Positions 7,002 through 14,462 of a stretch of DNA of 28,495 nucleotides are shown piece after piece. The notes under the pieces are model-generated. The model saw only the letters and a list, made by a program, of their open reading frames with translations. It did no database searches and was not told where the DNA came from. Source of the DNA: SFLA01 sp045533895 (GTDB lineage Bacteria; Bacillota; Clostridia; Oscillospirales; CAG-382); assembly GCA_045533895.1 (NCBI GenBank), contig JAZSIT010000072.1:1-28495 (forward strand), written 5' to 3'. The first letter of the stretch is position 1, and every line of letters starts with the position of its first letter. The translations under genes and the position numbers were made by a program.

Positions 7002-8909
7002 TTATTCTGAAAAAGCCTGATATTCTTCTTCAAGGGCAAACTGCTCTTCCATTAATGAAAGTTGTTCTTCCTCCAGTGCAGAACGTCTTTCGTAAAGCTT
7101 TGCAAGTGCTTCATAATCTGTTTGCAACTCGTTTTCTTTCGCGGAAATCTCGCCAAGCTCTTTTTCAATTGCTTGATTGCGCTGTTCTAATAGGGGCAAT
7201 CGCTTCTCTATAGCGTGTTTTCTGTTTTTATCACGTTTAACCTGTTGGTAATTCAGTTTGCTTCCCGTCAGTTCTTGTGACTGAACAGACAGTTGTGCAT
7301 CACTAAAAGCAGCACGTTTCTCAACATACTCGTCATATCCGCATTTGTATAGTGTTGCGCCCTTTTCGTTATCCAGTTCAAGTATTTTTTGTGCAAGAGA
7401 AGATATAAAATATCTGTCATGGGAAACTGCGATAACGGTGCCGTCATATTCTTTCAGCGCGTTTTCAAGCGTCTCTTTAGAGTCCATATCCAGATGGTTT
7501 GTCGGTTCATCCAGCACAAGCAGGGATATGCCAGTCATTATCATCTTACAAATCGAAAGGCGCGCCCTCTCGCCGCCGCTTAATACAGCTATGCTTTTGA
7601 ATACGTCATCTCCGATAAACCCAAATCTCGCAAGGGCGGAGCGCACTTGCGTCGTGGTTAGGTTGGAATATTCACTCCATAGTTCTTCCAAAACAGTGGA
7701 ATTATCGTTAAGCAACTGTTGCTCCTGATCGTAATACCCGATGTTCTGGTTGTATCCAAGCTCAAACACGCCGCCATCTGCTTTTTCGCGGCCGGTCAAT
7801 ATTTTAATAAGTGTTGATTTTCCGGTGCCGTTTTCTCCCAGCACAAAAAGTCTGTCTCCTTGCTTTACTTCAAACGATAAATCTTGAAACAACTTATGAC
7901 CCGGGAAGCTTTTTGAAAGATTACGTACCGAAAGAACATCATAGCTTTTTGCGTTTGTTCCGGACAGTGAAAAAGAAATTCCTTTTGGCTTGTCCTGCGG
8001 TCTTTCAATTTTCACCATACGGTCAATGGCTTTTTGTCTGCTTTCTGCGGCAATAATATTTTTTTCACGGTTCCAACGGCGTTGCTGTTCAATAAACGCC
8101 TCTAAGCGTTTTATTTCCTTTTGCTGAAGCAGATATTGCTTCATTTGGTTTTCGCGAAGCTTATCCTTCTTTTCGCGGAAGACAGAATAACCGCCGTCAT
8201 AAATGCAGGAAACGCCGTTTTCAAGCTCTAGCGTGCGGTTGGTTATGCGGTCGAGAAAATATCTGTCGTGCGAAATTATAAGAAAGGTTTTCTTGGATTG
8301 CTTAACGTAACTTTCAAGCCACTCAATGGCAGGAATGTCCAGATGGTTTGTGGGCTCGTCCAGCAGTATTATATCGGGTTCGCGCAACAGCAGGGAAACA
8401 AGGTTAAGGCGTGTTTTCTGTCCGCCGCTTAAAAGCTTCGCTTGTCTGTTAAGTTCTTCGCCTGCAAAGCCAAATCGTCCGAGCATTGCAACGGTACGCT
8501 GCTTGTAATCGTATCCGCCGGAAGCCGAAAAGCGCTCGTTGAGAATAGAATATTCTTTAATAACATATTCCTCACCGGCGTCTAACTTGGAAGAAAGCAA
8601 ATCTATCTTTTTTTCCATCTCTATGAGAGAGGAAAAGGCAGAGAACGCGGCTTCTAAAACAGTTTCATCACCAAAATCGTTTTCAGTTTGCTGGCGTAAC
8701 AAACCGAGCGAGGTGTCTTTAGCAATATATACGTTGCCGCTTGTGGGAGTGAGCGTGCCGCAAATGATTGAAAAAAGAGACGACTTTCCTGCGCCGTTAA
8801 CTCCGGTTACGCCGATTTTATCGCCTTTGTTAACGGTAAAAGATACCGATGAAAGAATATCGGTAATTCCGTATGACAGTTTTATATCTCTTACATCAAG
8901 TACAGCCAT
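7002..8909 (-). CDS. ABC-F family ATPase
   Basis: A 635-residue soluble protein with two ABC ATPase domains and no membrane segments; ABC-F proteins act on the ribosome. Domain 1 has Walker A GVNGAGKSS (36-44), signature LSGGQ and DEPTNHLD. Domain 2 has GENGTGKST, LSGGE and a second DEPTNHLD. The interdomain linker is charged and helical (the region with LLQQKEIKRLEAFIEQQRRW), and the C-terminal 90 residues are a Glu/Lys/Gln-rich coiled coil, as in YdiF/Uup-like members. The sequence alone cannot separate a housekeeping translation factor from an antibiotic-protecting member. Its short 5' leader has no room for the attenuators usual in resistance genes, which favours housekeeping. A strong promoter lies directly upstream. 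Confidence 0.9.
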   Translation of the reverse strand: MAVLDVRDIKLSYGITDILSSVSFTVNKGDKIGVTGVNGAGKSSLFSIICGTLTPTSGNVYIAKDTSLGLLRQQTENDFGDETVLEAAFSAFSSLIEMEKKIDLLSSKLDAGEEYVIKEYSILNERFSASGGYDYKQRTVAMLGRFGFAGEELNRQAKLLSGGQKTRLNLVSLLLREPDIILLDEPTNHLDIPAIEWLESYVKQSKKTFLIISHDRYFLDRITNRTLELENGVSCIYDGGYSVFREKKDKLRENQMKQYLLQQKEIKRLEAFIEQQRRWNREKNIIAAESRQKAIDRMVKIERPQDKPKGISFSLSGTNAKSYDVLSVRNLSKSFPGHKLFQDLSFEVKQGDRLFVLGENGTGKSTLIKILTGREKADGGVFELGYNQNIGYYDQEQQLLNDNSTVLEELWSEYSNLTTTQVRSALARFGFIGDDVFKSIAVLSGGERARLSICKMIMTGISLLVLDEPTNHLDMDSKETLENALKEYDGTVIAVSHDRYFISSLAQKILELDNEKGATLYKCGYDEYVEKRAAFSDAQLSVQSQELTGSKLNYQQVKRDKNRKHAIEKRLPLLEQRNQAIEKELGEISAKENELQTDYEALAKLYERRSALEEEQLSLMEEQFALEEEYQAFSE

Positions 8910-8940
8910 TTGTTACTCCGAAAAATGAATAGTTTAAATA

Positions 8941-8969
8941 AGTATAACACAGTGTTTATGTTTTGTCAA
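8941..8969 (-). promoter_or_regulatory. Promoter of the ABC-F gene
   Basis: On the minus strand a perfect TTGACA (8969-8964) lies 17 bp before TATACT (8946-8941), with an extended -10 TG. Transcription would start near 8934, only about 25 bases before the ATG at 8909. Confidence 0.8.
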
Positions 8970-8983
8970 AATAAATACTGCAT

Positions 8984-9028
8984 TCGTAAACACAAACGGT
9001 GTATCGACAATTAGGAGATACACCGTTT
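8984..9028 (-). terminator. Terminator of hpt
   Basis: Perfect 12-bp arms AAACGGTGTATC (8994-9005) and GATACACCGTTT (9017-9028) are followed on the minus strand by TTTGTGTTTACG. The T-run is broken, so some readthrough into the ABC-F gene is possible. Confidence 0.75.
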
Positions 9029-9033
9029 GGGAA

Positions 9034-9582
9034 TTATTTTTCGTATACTTCGGGTTTGAGAATACCGATATAGGGAAGGTTGCGGTAGTCTTCGGCATAG
9101 TCAAGACCGTAGCCCACAACAAATCCGTCGGGAATTTCAAAACCACTGTAATCGGCAGTAATATCAGCCTTTCTGCGTGCGGGCTTATCAAGCAGGGTAG
9201 CGATCTTGAAAGAACGGGGCTTCCTTATAGTGAGCCATTCTTTGATATACGCAAGCGTAGCGCCGCTATCCAAAATATCTTCGATAATGAGGAGATCATA
9301 GTTTTCAATTGGCTTGTTAAGATCAAGGATTATACGAACCTGTCCGCTTGAAACGGTTCCGTCGCCATAAGAAGAAACGCTCATGAAATCAATTTTCGCA
9401 TTGATTGTAAGATAACGCATAAGGTCAGCCATAAAGGGCATGGAACCTTTTAAAATACCAACCAGCAACAGTTGCTTGCCGGCGTAATCGGCAGATATTT
9501 GAGCCGCCATCTCTTTTATTCTCTCTTGAATTTGCTGTTCAGTCAAAAGAATTTGCTCAATATTACGGTCAAGTTCATGCAT
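9034..9582 (-). CDS. hpt: Hypoxanthine phosphoribosyltransferase
   Basis: A 182-residue cytoplasmic purine salvage enzyme that joins hypoxanthine or guanine to PRPP, forming IMP or GMP. The type I phosphoribosyltransferase PRPP-binding motif is plain: LLIIEDILDSGATL (97-110). The flexible loop region SVSSYGDGT (68-76) and the base-binding region FVVGYGLDYAEDYRNLPYIG near the C-terminus are also clear. Length equals the usual 180 or so. ATG 9582 has AAGGGG upstream. It is transcribed alone from a strong promoter, divergent from the oxaloacetate decarboxylase operon. Confidence 0.95.
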   Translation of the reverse strand: MHELDRNIEQILLTEQQIQERIKEMAAQISADYAGKQLLLVGILKGSMPFMADLMRYLTINAKIDFMSVSSYGDGTVSSGQVRIILDLNKPIENYDLLIIEDILDSGATLAYIKEWLTIRKPRSFKIATLLDKPARRKADITADYSGFEIPDGFVVGYGLDYAEDYRNLPYIGILKPEVYEK

Positions 9583-9613
9583 CGTAGATTACCCCTTGTT
9601 CAATTTTTACAAT

Positions 9614-9642
9614 ATAATAGCATATCTTTTGGTTTTCGACAA
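9614..9642 (-). promoter_or_regulatory. Promoter of hpt
   Basis: On the minus strand TTGTCG (9642-9637) lies 17 bp before TATTAT (9619-9614), with an extended -10 TGC. Confidence 0.75.
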
Positions 9643-9659
9643 GTGGTTTTTACAAAAAA

Positions 9660-9673
9660 TACAATATATTGTA
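9660..9673. promoter_or_regulatory. 14-bp palindrome between divergent promoters
   Basis: TACAATATATTGTA is a perfect palindrome. It sits 10 bp upstream of the plus-strand -35 at 9683 and 17 bp upstream of the hpt -35. It is a candidate operator for either gene, although AT-rich palindromes can also be chance. Confidence 0.4.
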
Positions 9674-9682
9674 AATTTTGTA

Positions 9683-9711
9683 TTGATTTTTTCGCAGATA
9701 CAGTGTATTAT
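9683..9711 (+). promoter_or_regulatory. Promoter of the oxaloacetate decarboxylase operon
   Basis: TTGATT (9683-9688) lies 17 bp before TATTAT (9706-9711). The first gene starts about 60 bases downstream of the expected start site. Confidence 0.65.
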
Positions 9712-9780
9712 ATATGTAAATAAAATGGGATAGAATGGGAAAGGAAAAACCGTTCTGCCCGGAAGGGAAGTGTACGTATC

Positions 9781-10281
9781 TTGTCATTCAATTGCAAAAG
9801 ACTTGTGTGTATTCTTCTTGCCGTCATAACAATAATGTGCATGACATCAGTTGTCGCATTTGCTGAGGGCACTGAGGATATCTCACAAGAAGTATCTGTG
9901 ACAGAAAACTCCGTCGTAGCCGATAATAACGGTGAAACAATCTTCGAAATTATCGAAAACGGCGAAGGAACGCTCATGGAAAGACTCGCTCACGGAGGAA
10001 AGGTAACGTTAGTGGGCATGTTGGTAGTATTTGGTGTACTCATCGTGCTTATGATTGTCCTTTATGCTTTCCAGGGGATATTCGGTAGGAAGTCCGCAAA
10101 GAAGGCTACTCCCGCAAAAGAATCTGTTCCCGCGCCCGCTCCTGTCTCTGCTCCTGTTGCTGCTTCCGCCGCAACCAATAATGAAGAAGAGGTAGTTGCT
10201 GTCGCTACTGCTGCCATCGCCGCCGCAAGAGGCGAAAGCGAATGTGCGTTTAATGTTGTTTCCATTACACAAATAGATTAA
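9781..10281 (+). CDS. Na+-pumping decarboxylase gamma-type subunit (OadG-like)
   Basis: A 166-residue small membrane subunit that would help assemble the sodium-pumping decarboxylase. It starts with TTG at 9781, preceded by GGAAGGGAAG with a 10-base gap. Residues 1-28 look like a signal sequence or first helix ending near FAEG, followed by an acidic external stretch. A second strong helix (about 75-97, VTLVGMLVVFGVLIVLMIVLY) is the OadG signature. Then come a Lys/Pro/Ala linker and the C-terminal EEEVVAVATAAIAAARG segment common in Firmicute OadG proteins. The extra N-terminal signal-like part makes it longer than the classic 80-90 residue gamma subunit. First gene of the operon, 14 bp before the biotin carrier. 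Confidence 0.75.
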   Translation: MSFNCKRLVCILLAVITIMCMTSVVAFAEGTEDISQEVSVTENSVVADNNGETIFEIIENGEGTLMERLAHGGKVTLVGMLVVFGVLIVLMIVLYAFQGIFGRKSAKKATPAKESVPAPAPVSAPVAASAATNNEEEVVAVATAAIAAARGESECAFNVVSITQID

Positions 10282-10295
10282 GGAGAATTTTTAAA

Positions 10296-10694
10296 ATGGC
10301 TAAAAAGTACATTATCACCGTAAACGGTACAAAATACGAAGTAGTCGTTGAGGACGCTAATCCCAACGAAGTTTATACTCCCAAGGCAGCTCCCGTAGCA
10401 GCACCCGCTCCCGTAGATACCCCCAAGGCAGCACCCGCTCCCGCAGCAGCACCCGCTCCTGCAGCAGCGCCCGTAGCAGGCGGAGAAAAGGTTACTTCTC
10501 CTCTTCCCGGCACCGTACTTAAGGTAATTGCAAAGGCAGGTCAGACAGTTAAGTCCGGCGAAGTTCTTTGTGTTATCGAAGCGATGAAGATGGAAAACGA
10601 TATCGTTTCTCCTGTGGACGGTACCGTAGCTTCCGTTTCCGTTAGCGAAGGCGCTTCCGTTAATTCCGGCGATCTTCTTTACGTTATCGGTTAA
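10296..10694 (+). CDS. Biotin carboxyl carrier subunit of the Na+-pumping decarboxylase
   Basis: A 132-residue carrier whose biotin takes CO2 from the carboxyltransferase and hands it to the beta subunit in the membrane. The biotinyl domain fills residues 65-132 and has the canonical EAMKMEN, with Lys98 the biotinylated residue. The N-terminal 25 residues are the conserved leader of this subunit class (KYIITVNGTKYEVVVE). Between them lies a flexible Ala/Pro linker (about 30-62) built from repeats. The matching carboxyltransferase gene downstream has no biotin domain, so this protein replaces it. The ATG has AAGGAG upstream and follows the gamma gene by 14 bp. Confidence 0.92.
   Translation: MAKKYIITVNGTKYEVVVEDANPNEVYTPKAAPVAAPAPVDTPKAAPAPAAAPAPAAAPVAGGEKVTSPLPGTVLKVIAKAGQTVKSGEVLCVIEAMKMENDIVSPVDGTVASVSVSEGASVNSGDLLYVIG
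10398..10459 (+). repeat. Direct repeats encoding the Ala/Pro linker
   Basis: GCAGCACCCGCTCC occurs three times, starting at 10398, 10428 and 10446 (spacings of 30 and 18 bp, both multiples of three). They encode Ala-Ala-Pro-Ala-Pro units of the swinging linker, so unit number could vary between strains without a frameshift. Confidence 0.8.
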
Positions 10695-10731
10695 TTTGCC
10701 GATTTAATATTTGTTTTAAGGAGATTGACAG

Positions 10732-11946
10732 ATGTTTATAGTTGAAACCATTTTGGGCATACTGAATTCATCTGCATTCGGAGTAGAAAATTTTAAGGTC
10801 GGCAATATTTTGATGATTGCAATTTCTTTTATTCTTTTGGTTCTTGCGGTCAAATTCAAATTCGAACCTTTGCTTCTGCTTCCTATAGCATTCGGTATGT
10901 TTCTTACCAATATACCCGTTGGCGAAATATTCCATATGAATTATTTTGTTCAGGAATCCAGTGCCAACATTAATTGGGCAGAACTTGCCGCACACGGCGG
11001 TTTGCTTGATTACCTTTATCTCGGTGTAAAGCTCGGTATATATCCTTGTCTCATCTTTATGGGTGTAGGCGCGATGACCGACTTTAAGCCTCTTATTGCT
11101 AACCCCAAGAGCTTGCTCCTCGGCGCTGCGGCCCAGTTCGGTGTTTTTGCAGCCTTTATAGGCGCAATGCTCCTCGGCTTCTCTTCTCTTGAAGCTGCTT
11201 CAATCGGTATTATCGGCGGTGCAGACGGTCCTACAGCAATCCTCGTTACCAAGGATTTGGCACCTCAGCTTCTTGGCGCAATTGCTGTTGCCGCATATTC
11301 TTATATGGCACTGGTACCCCTTATTCAGCCTCCTATAATGAGACTGCTTACCACTAAGAAGGAACGTTCCGTAAAGATGGAACAGCTTCGCCCCGTTTCA
11401 AAGACCGAAGAAATTTTGTTCCCTGTAGTTACCTGCTTGGTAATCTGCATGATCCTTCCCGACGCTACTCCTCTTATCGGTTCTCTTATGCTCGGTAACC
11501 TTGCTAAAGTGAGCGGTGTTGTTGATAGAATAGCAAAAACCATGCAGAATGAACTTTGTAATATCGTTACTATCTTGCTTGGTATTTCTGTCGGTGCTAC
11601 TGCTACCGCAGATGCATTCTTTGGCTCTATCGATTTCAGCAATCCCGCTACTATTCTCACCAGTCCTCTCGGCATTCTTGTGCTTGGCCTTTGCGCGTTT
11701 GCTTTTGCAACCGCAGCCGGTGTTGTGTTTGGCAAAGTTATGTATCTCGTTACCGGCGGCAAGATCAATCCTCTCATCGGCTTCGCAGGTGTTTCCGCAG
11801 TTCCTATGGCGGCACGTGTTTCCCAGGTTGAGGGTCAGAAGGCTAATCCTTCCAACTTCCTTCTGATGCACGCTATGGGCCCCAACGTTTCCGGTGTTAT
11901 CGGTTCCGCAGTTGCAGCCGGCGTGTTCCTCACTATTTTCAGATAA
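10732..11946 (+). CDS. oadB: Na+-translocating decarboxylase beta subunit
   Basis: A 404-residue integral membrane protein that decarboxylates carboxybiotin and couples this to export of sodium ions. About nine to eleven hydrophobic segments can be counted. The family hallmark GGADGPT lies at residues 162-168; Asp165 corresponds to the essential sodium/proton-binding Asp of OadB. The C-terminal MGPNVSGVIGSAVAAG, which holds the second functional Asn/Ser region, is intact. Length falls within the family range of about 375-435. OadB, GcdB and MmdB are close relatives; the substrate assignment rests on the carboxyltransferase next door. ATG 10732 is preceded by AAGGAG. Confidence 0.93.
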   Translation: MFIVETILGILNSSAFGVENFKVGNILMIAISFILLVLAVKFKFEPLLLLPIAFGMFLTNIPVGEIFHMNYFVQESSANINWAELAAHGGLLDYLYLGVKLGIYPCLIFMGVGAMTDFKPLIANPKSLLLGAAAQFGVFAAFIGAMLLGFSSLEAASIGIIGGADGPTAILVTKDLAPQLLGAIAVAAYSYMALVPLIQPPIMRLLTTKKERSVKMEQLRPVSKTEEILFPVVTCLVICMILPDATPLIGSLMLGNLAKVSGVVDRIAKTMQNELCNIVTILLGISVGATATADAFFGSIDFSNPATILTSPLGILVLGLCAFAFATAAGVVFGKVMYLVTGGKINPLIGFAGVSAVPMAARVSQVEGQKANPSNFLLMHAMGPNVSGVIGSAVAAGVFLTIFR

Positions 11947-11964
11947 TCGGAGGTAATAAATATT

Positions 11965-13374
11965 ATGGCACTTAAAATAACTGAAACAATTCTTCGTGAC
12001 TCTCATCAGTCTCTTATCGCTACGAGAATGACTACCGAAGAGATGCTTCCCGCGCTGGATATTCTTGATCAGGTTGGTTATCATTCTCTTGAAGCTTGGG
12101 GCGGTGCTACTTTTGACTCTTGTCTGCGCTTCCTTAACGAAGATCCTTGGCAGAGACTTCGCACCATCCGTGACCACGCTAAAAATACTAAACTTCAGAT
12201 GCTGTTCCGCGGCCAGAATATTCTCGGCTACAGACATTATGCAGATGACGTTGTTGAATACTTCGTTCAGAAATCTATCGCAAACGGTATTGATATAATC
12301 AGAATTTTTGATGCTCTTAACGATCCCAGAAACCTTAAGACCGCTATCAATGCCACCAAGAAAGAGGGCGGACACGTTCAGGCTTGTCTTTCTTATACCA
12401 CAGGCGAAGTTTTCACTAATGAATACTTTGCTAAATATGCAAAAACTCTTGAAGAAATGGGCGCAGATTCAATCTGTATAAAGGATATGGCAGGTCTTCT
12501 TAAGCCTTACGATGCTTATGATCTCGTTACTGCTATCAAGTCCATCTGCAACATTCCCGTTCAGCTTCATACACACTATACTGCTGGTATCGCTTCTATG
12601 ACCATCATGAAGGCAGTTGAAGCGGGGGTAGATGTAGTTGATACCGCACTTTCTCCTCTTGCAGGCGGTACTTCCCAGCCTCCTACGGAGCCTATTGTCG
12701 CTACCTTCCAGGGCACTCCCTTCGACACCGGTCTTGATCTTAATAAGATTAACGAAGCTGCTGAATACTTTAACACCCTTCGTGAAAAGTATATAGCCTC
12801 TGGTCAGCTTGACCCCAAGATGCTTAAAGTTAATGTAAACGGTCTTATTTATCAGGTACCCGGCGGAATGCTTTCCAACCTTCTTTCCCAGCTTAAGCAG
12901 GCTGGCAAGGCTGATAAGCTTCAGGAGGTTCTTGAAGAAGTACCCAGAGTACGCGCTGACGCAGGTCAGGTTCCTCTCGTAACTCCTACTTCTCAGATCG
13001 TTGGTACTCAAGCAGTATTTAATGTGCTTATGGGCGAGCGTTACAAGACTGTAACCAAGGAGTTCAAGGGCGTTGTACGCGGCGATTACGGTAAGACTCC
13101 CGTTGATATCGATCCCGAATTTAGAAAGAAGATCATCGGTGACGAGCCTGCCATCACTTGCCGTCCTGCTGATAATCTCCAGCCCGAGCTTGATACTCTT
13201 CGTGCAAAGTGCGCACAGTATATGAAGCAGGATGAAGATGTTTTGTCTTATGCTCTCTTTGACCAGGTTGCGACCAAGTTCTTTGAAAAGAGAAATGAAG
13301 GCGACAAGGTTGCACAGGCTGTTGCAAATGCAGCCGAAGCAAAATATCACGTAAATATTCATGAGATAAAGTAA
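11965..13374 (+). CDS. oadA: Oxaloacetate decarboxylase alpha-type carboxyltransferase (no biotin domain)
   Basis: A 469-residue cytoplasmic carboxyltransferase that moves the carboxyl group of oxaloacetate to biotin, releasing pyruvate. The HMGL-like barrel opens with ETILRDSHQS, where Asp12 is a metal ligand. The catalytic Lys173 is in CIKDMAG, and the metal His residues are in LHTHYTAG (His202, His204). The C-terminal conserved carboxylase region runs to the end of the protein. The biotinyl domain found at the end of classic OadA (about 590 residues) is absent; the separate carrier at 10296 supplies it. The pyruvate-carboxylase-B resemblance makes oxaloacetate, rather than methylmalonyl-CoA or glutaconyl-CoA, the likely substrate. 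AGGAGG-like GGAGG precedes the ATG. Confidence 0.92.
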   Translation: MALKITETILRDSHQSLIATRMTTEEMLPALDILDQVGYHSLEAWGGATFDSCLRFLNEDPWQRLRTIRDHAKNTKLQMLFRGQNILGYRHYADDVVEYFVQKSIANGIDIIRIFDALNDPRNLKTAINATKKEGGHVQACLSYTTGEVFTNEYFAKYAKTLEEMGADSICIKDMAGLLKPYDAYDLVTAIKSICNIPVQLHTHYTAGIASMTIMKAVEAGVDVVDTALSPLAGGTSQPPTEPIVATFQGTPFDTGLDLNKINEAAEYFNTLREKYIASGQLDPKMLKVNVNGLIYQVPGGMLSNLLSQLKQAGKADKLQEVLEEVPRVRADAGQVPLVTPTSQIVGTQAVFNVLMGERYKTVTKEFKGVVRGDYGKTPVDIDPEFRKKIIGDEPAITCRPADNLQPELDTLRAKCAQYMKQDEDVLSYALFDQVATKFFEKRNEGDKVAQAVANAAEAKYHVNIHEIK

Positions 13375-13383
13375 GTTTATTTC

Positions 13384-13425
13384 CCCCTGCCTCTGTTTTA
13401 CTAGGGGCAGGGGAGTTGCTTTTGT
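13384..13425 (+). terminator. Hairpin after the decarboxylase operon (leaky terminator)
   Basis: CCCCTGCC (13384-13391) and GGCAGGGG (13406-13413) form a perfect GC-rich stem around a 14-base loop. The following AGTTGCTTTTG has a poor T-run. It could stop most transcripts while letting some read into the exporter gene 30 bp downstream, for which no separate promoter is visible. Confidence 0.65.
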
Positions 13426-13443
13426 ACAAGGAGACAAAATCTG

Positions 13444-14277
13444 ATGCTGCATGCGGTTGTACACGCGCTCAAAGATACTCTGATTGTATTGCCGATACTA
13501 TTTATTACATATCTAATTATCGAGCTGATTGAGCATAAAGCAGGAGAAAAAGCGAATAAAATAATTGCTGCATCCGGCAAAGCAGGACCGTTGTTGGGCA
13601 GTTTGATAGGACTGATACCGCAGTGCGGCTTTTCCGGCGCCGCCGCTTCCTTGTTTGCGGTCGGAACTGTAACAACAGGAACACTTTTAGCGGTATTTCT
13701 ATCTACATCGGATGAAATGATTCCGATATTAATATCAGCTTCGATTCCTGCAAAAGAAATATTATTAATTTTGCTAATAAAATTTCTTTCAGGTGTATTG
13801 TTTGGCTTTGTAGTAGATATTATCTATAAAAGAAAACAGCGTCCAACAATAGAACATATGTGTGAAAGCGAAAACTGCCATTGTGAACATGATAGTGTAC
13901 TGGTTTCCGCTATTAAGCACACATTGAAAATTGTTTTAATTGTGTTTGCGGTTTCCTGCGGTCTGAATATTATTTTCGAACTGATAGGGGAGAATAATCT
14001 TCAACAGATTATAATTTCTGTTCCTGTTGTTGGCGAACTTGTAACTGCCGTGGTTGGTCTCATACCCAACTGTTCGGCTTCAATATTGCTTACAGATCTT
14101 TATGTAGAAAATGCGATTAGTATGGGTCAATTAGTGTCCGGTGTCTGTGTAAACGCCGGTGTTGGTCTTATCGTTCTGTACAGAGCAAACAAGAATCTTA
14201 AAGAGAACCTTGCGATTACTGCGGTCCTTTACGGATTCGGTGTAATTACCGGCATCATTGTTAGTTTGTTTGTATAA
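13444..14277 (+). CDS. Putative metal exporter of the ArsP_2 / putative manganese transporter type
   Basis: A 277-residue polytopic membrane protein with about eight hydrophobic segments. Two homologous halves are visible: GLIPQCGFSGAAASLF in the first and GLIPNCSASILLTDLY in the second, each with a Pro-(Gln/Asn)-Cys turn inside a helix, a plausible metal-binding site. Between the halves lies a soluble loop with a Cys/His cluster, CESENCHCEHD (about residues 140-150). This matches the family annotated as a 10-TM heavy-metal exporter or putative manganese transporter. The transported ion is not proven by sequence. It starts at ATG 13444 after AAGGAGA, directly behind the decarboxylase operon. 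The first segment is short, so exact topology is uncertain. Confidence 0.75.
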   Translation: MLHAVVHALKDTLIVLPILFITYLIIELIEHKAGEKANKIIAASGKAGPLLGSLIGLIPQCGFSGAAASLFAVGTVTTGTLLAVFLSTSDEMIPILISASIPAKEILLILLIKFLSGVLFGFVVDIIYKRKQRPTIEHMCESENCHCEHDSVLVSAIKHTLKIVLIVFAVSCGLNIIFELIGENNLQQIIISVPVVGELVTAVVGLIPNCSASILLTDLYVENAISMGQLVSGVCVNAGVGLIVLYRANKNLKENLAITAVLYGFGVITGIIVSLFV

Positions 14278-14287
14278 TTAATAACGA

Positions 14288-14330
14288 AAAACACAAAACC
14301 CCTCCGTTTAACAGTCGGAGGGGATATGTT
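14288..14330. terminator. Bidirectional terminator
   Basis: CCCCTCCG (14299-14306) and CGGAGGGG (14316-14323) make an 8-bp stem with a 9-base loop. On the minus strand it is followed by TTTTGTGTTTTT, so it can end the DUF6873 transcript. The plus-strand tail is weaker (ATATGTTTATT) and would serve the exporter gene. Confidence 0.75.
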
Positions 14331-14355
14331 TATTATAATATCTAAAGATATTAGT

Positions 14356-14385
14356 AATTATACAAAATGAAAATTTTGTATAATT
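14356..14385. repeat. Perfect 13-bp inverted repeat with GAAA loop
   Basis: Arms 14356-14368 and 14373-14385 are exact inverse complements around GAAA. The site is AT-rich and lies in the gap between two convergent genes, away from the terminator at 14288-14330. It has no T-run of terminator type. Its role is unknown. Confidence 0.55.
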
Positions 14386-14462
14386 TGGGGAAAGGATATA
14401 CAAGAAATAAACGGTATATAACGTTGAATAACGGGTTTTGATTTTATTCTTATAAACGGCAG

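Noticed and set aside
8910..8990. A resistance-type attenuator upstream of the ABC-F gene
   Set aside because: A consensus promoter places transcription start only about 25 bases before the ATG, leaving no room for a leader peptide or terminator-antiterminator.
9735..9870. A short Cys-containing frame ahead of and overlapping the gamma subunit gene
   Set aside because: It overlaps the signal-sequence region of the OadG-like gene in another frame, and its start has no separate ribosome binding site.
13375..13443. A manganese (yybP-ykoY) riboswitch before the exporter gene
   Set aside because: The gap is only about 70 bases and is filled by a simple terminator-like hairpin; the expected conserved loops are not present.
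11398..13464. Long minus-strand frames of 325 and 331 codons opposite oadB and oadA
   Set aside because: Both mirror well-conserved genes, lack ribosome binding sites and show odd Cys/Asn/Arg-rich compositions.
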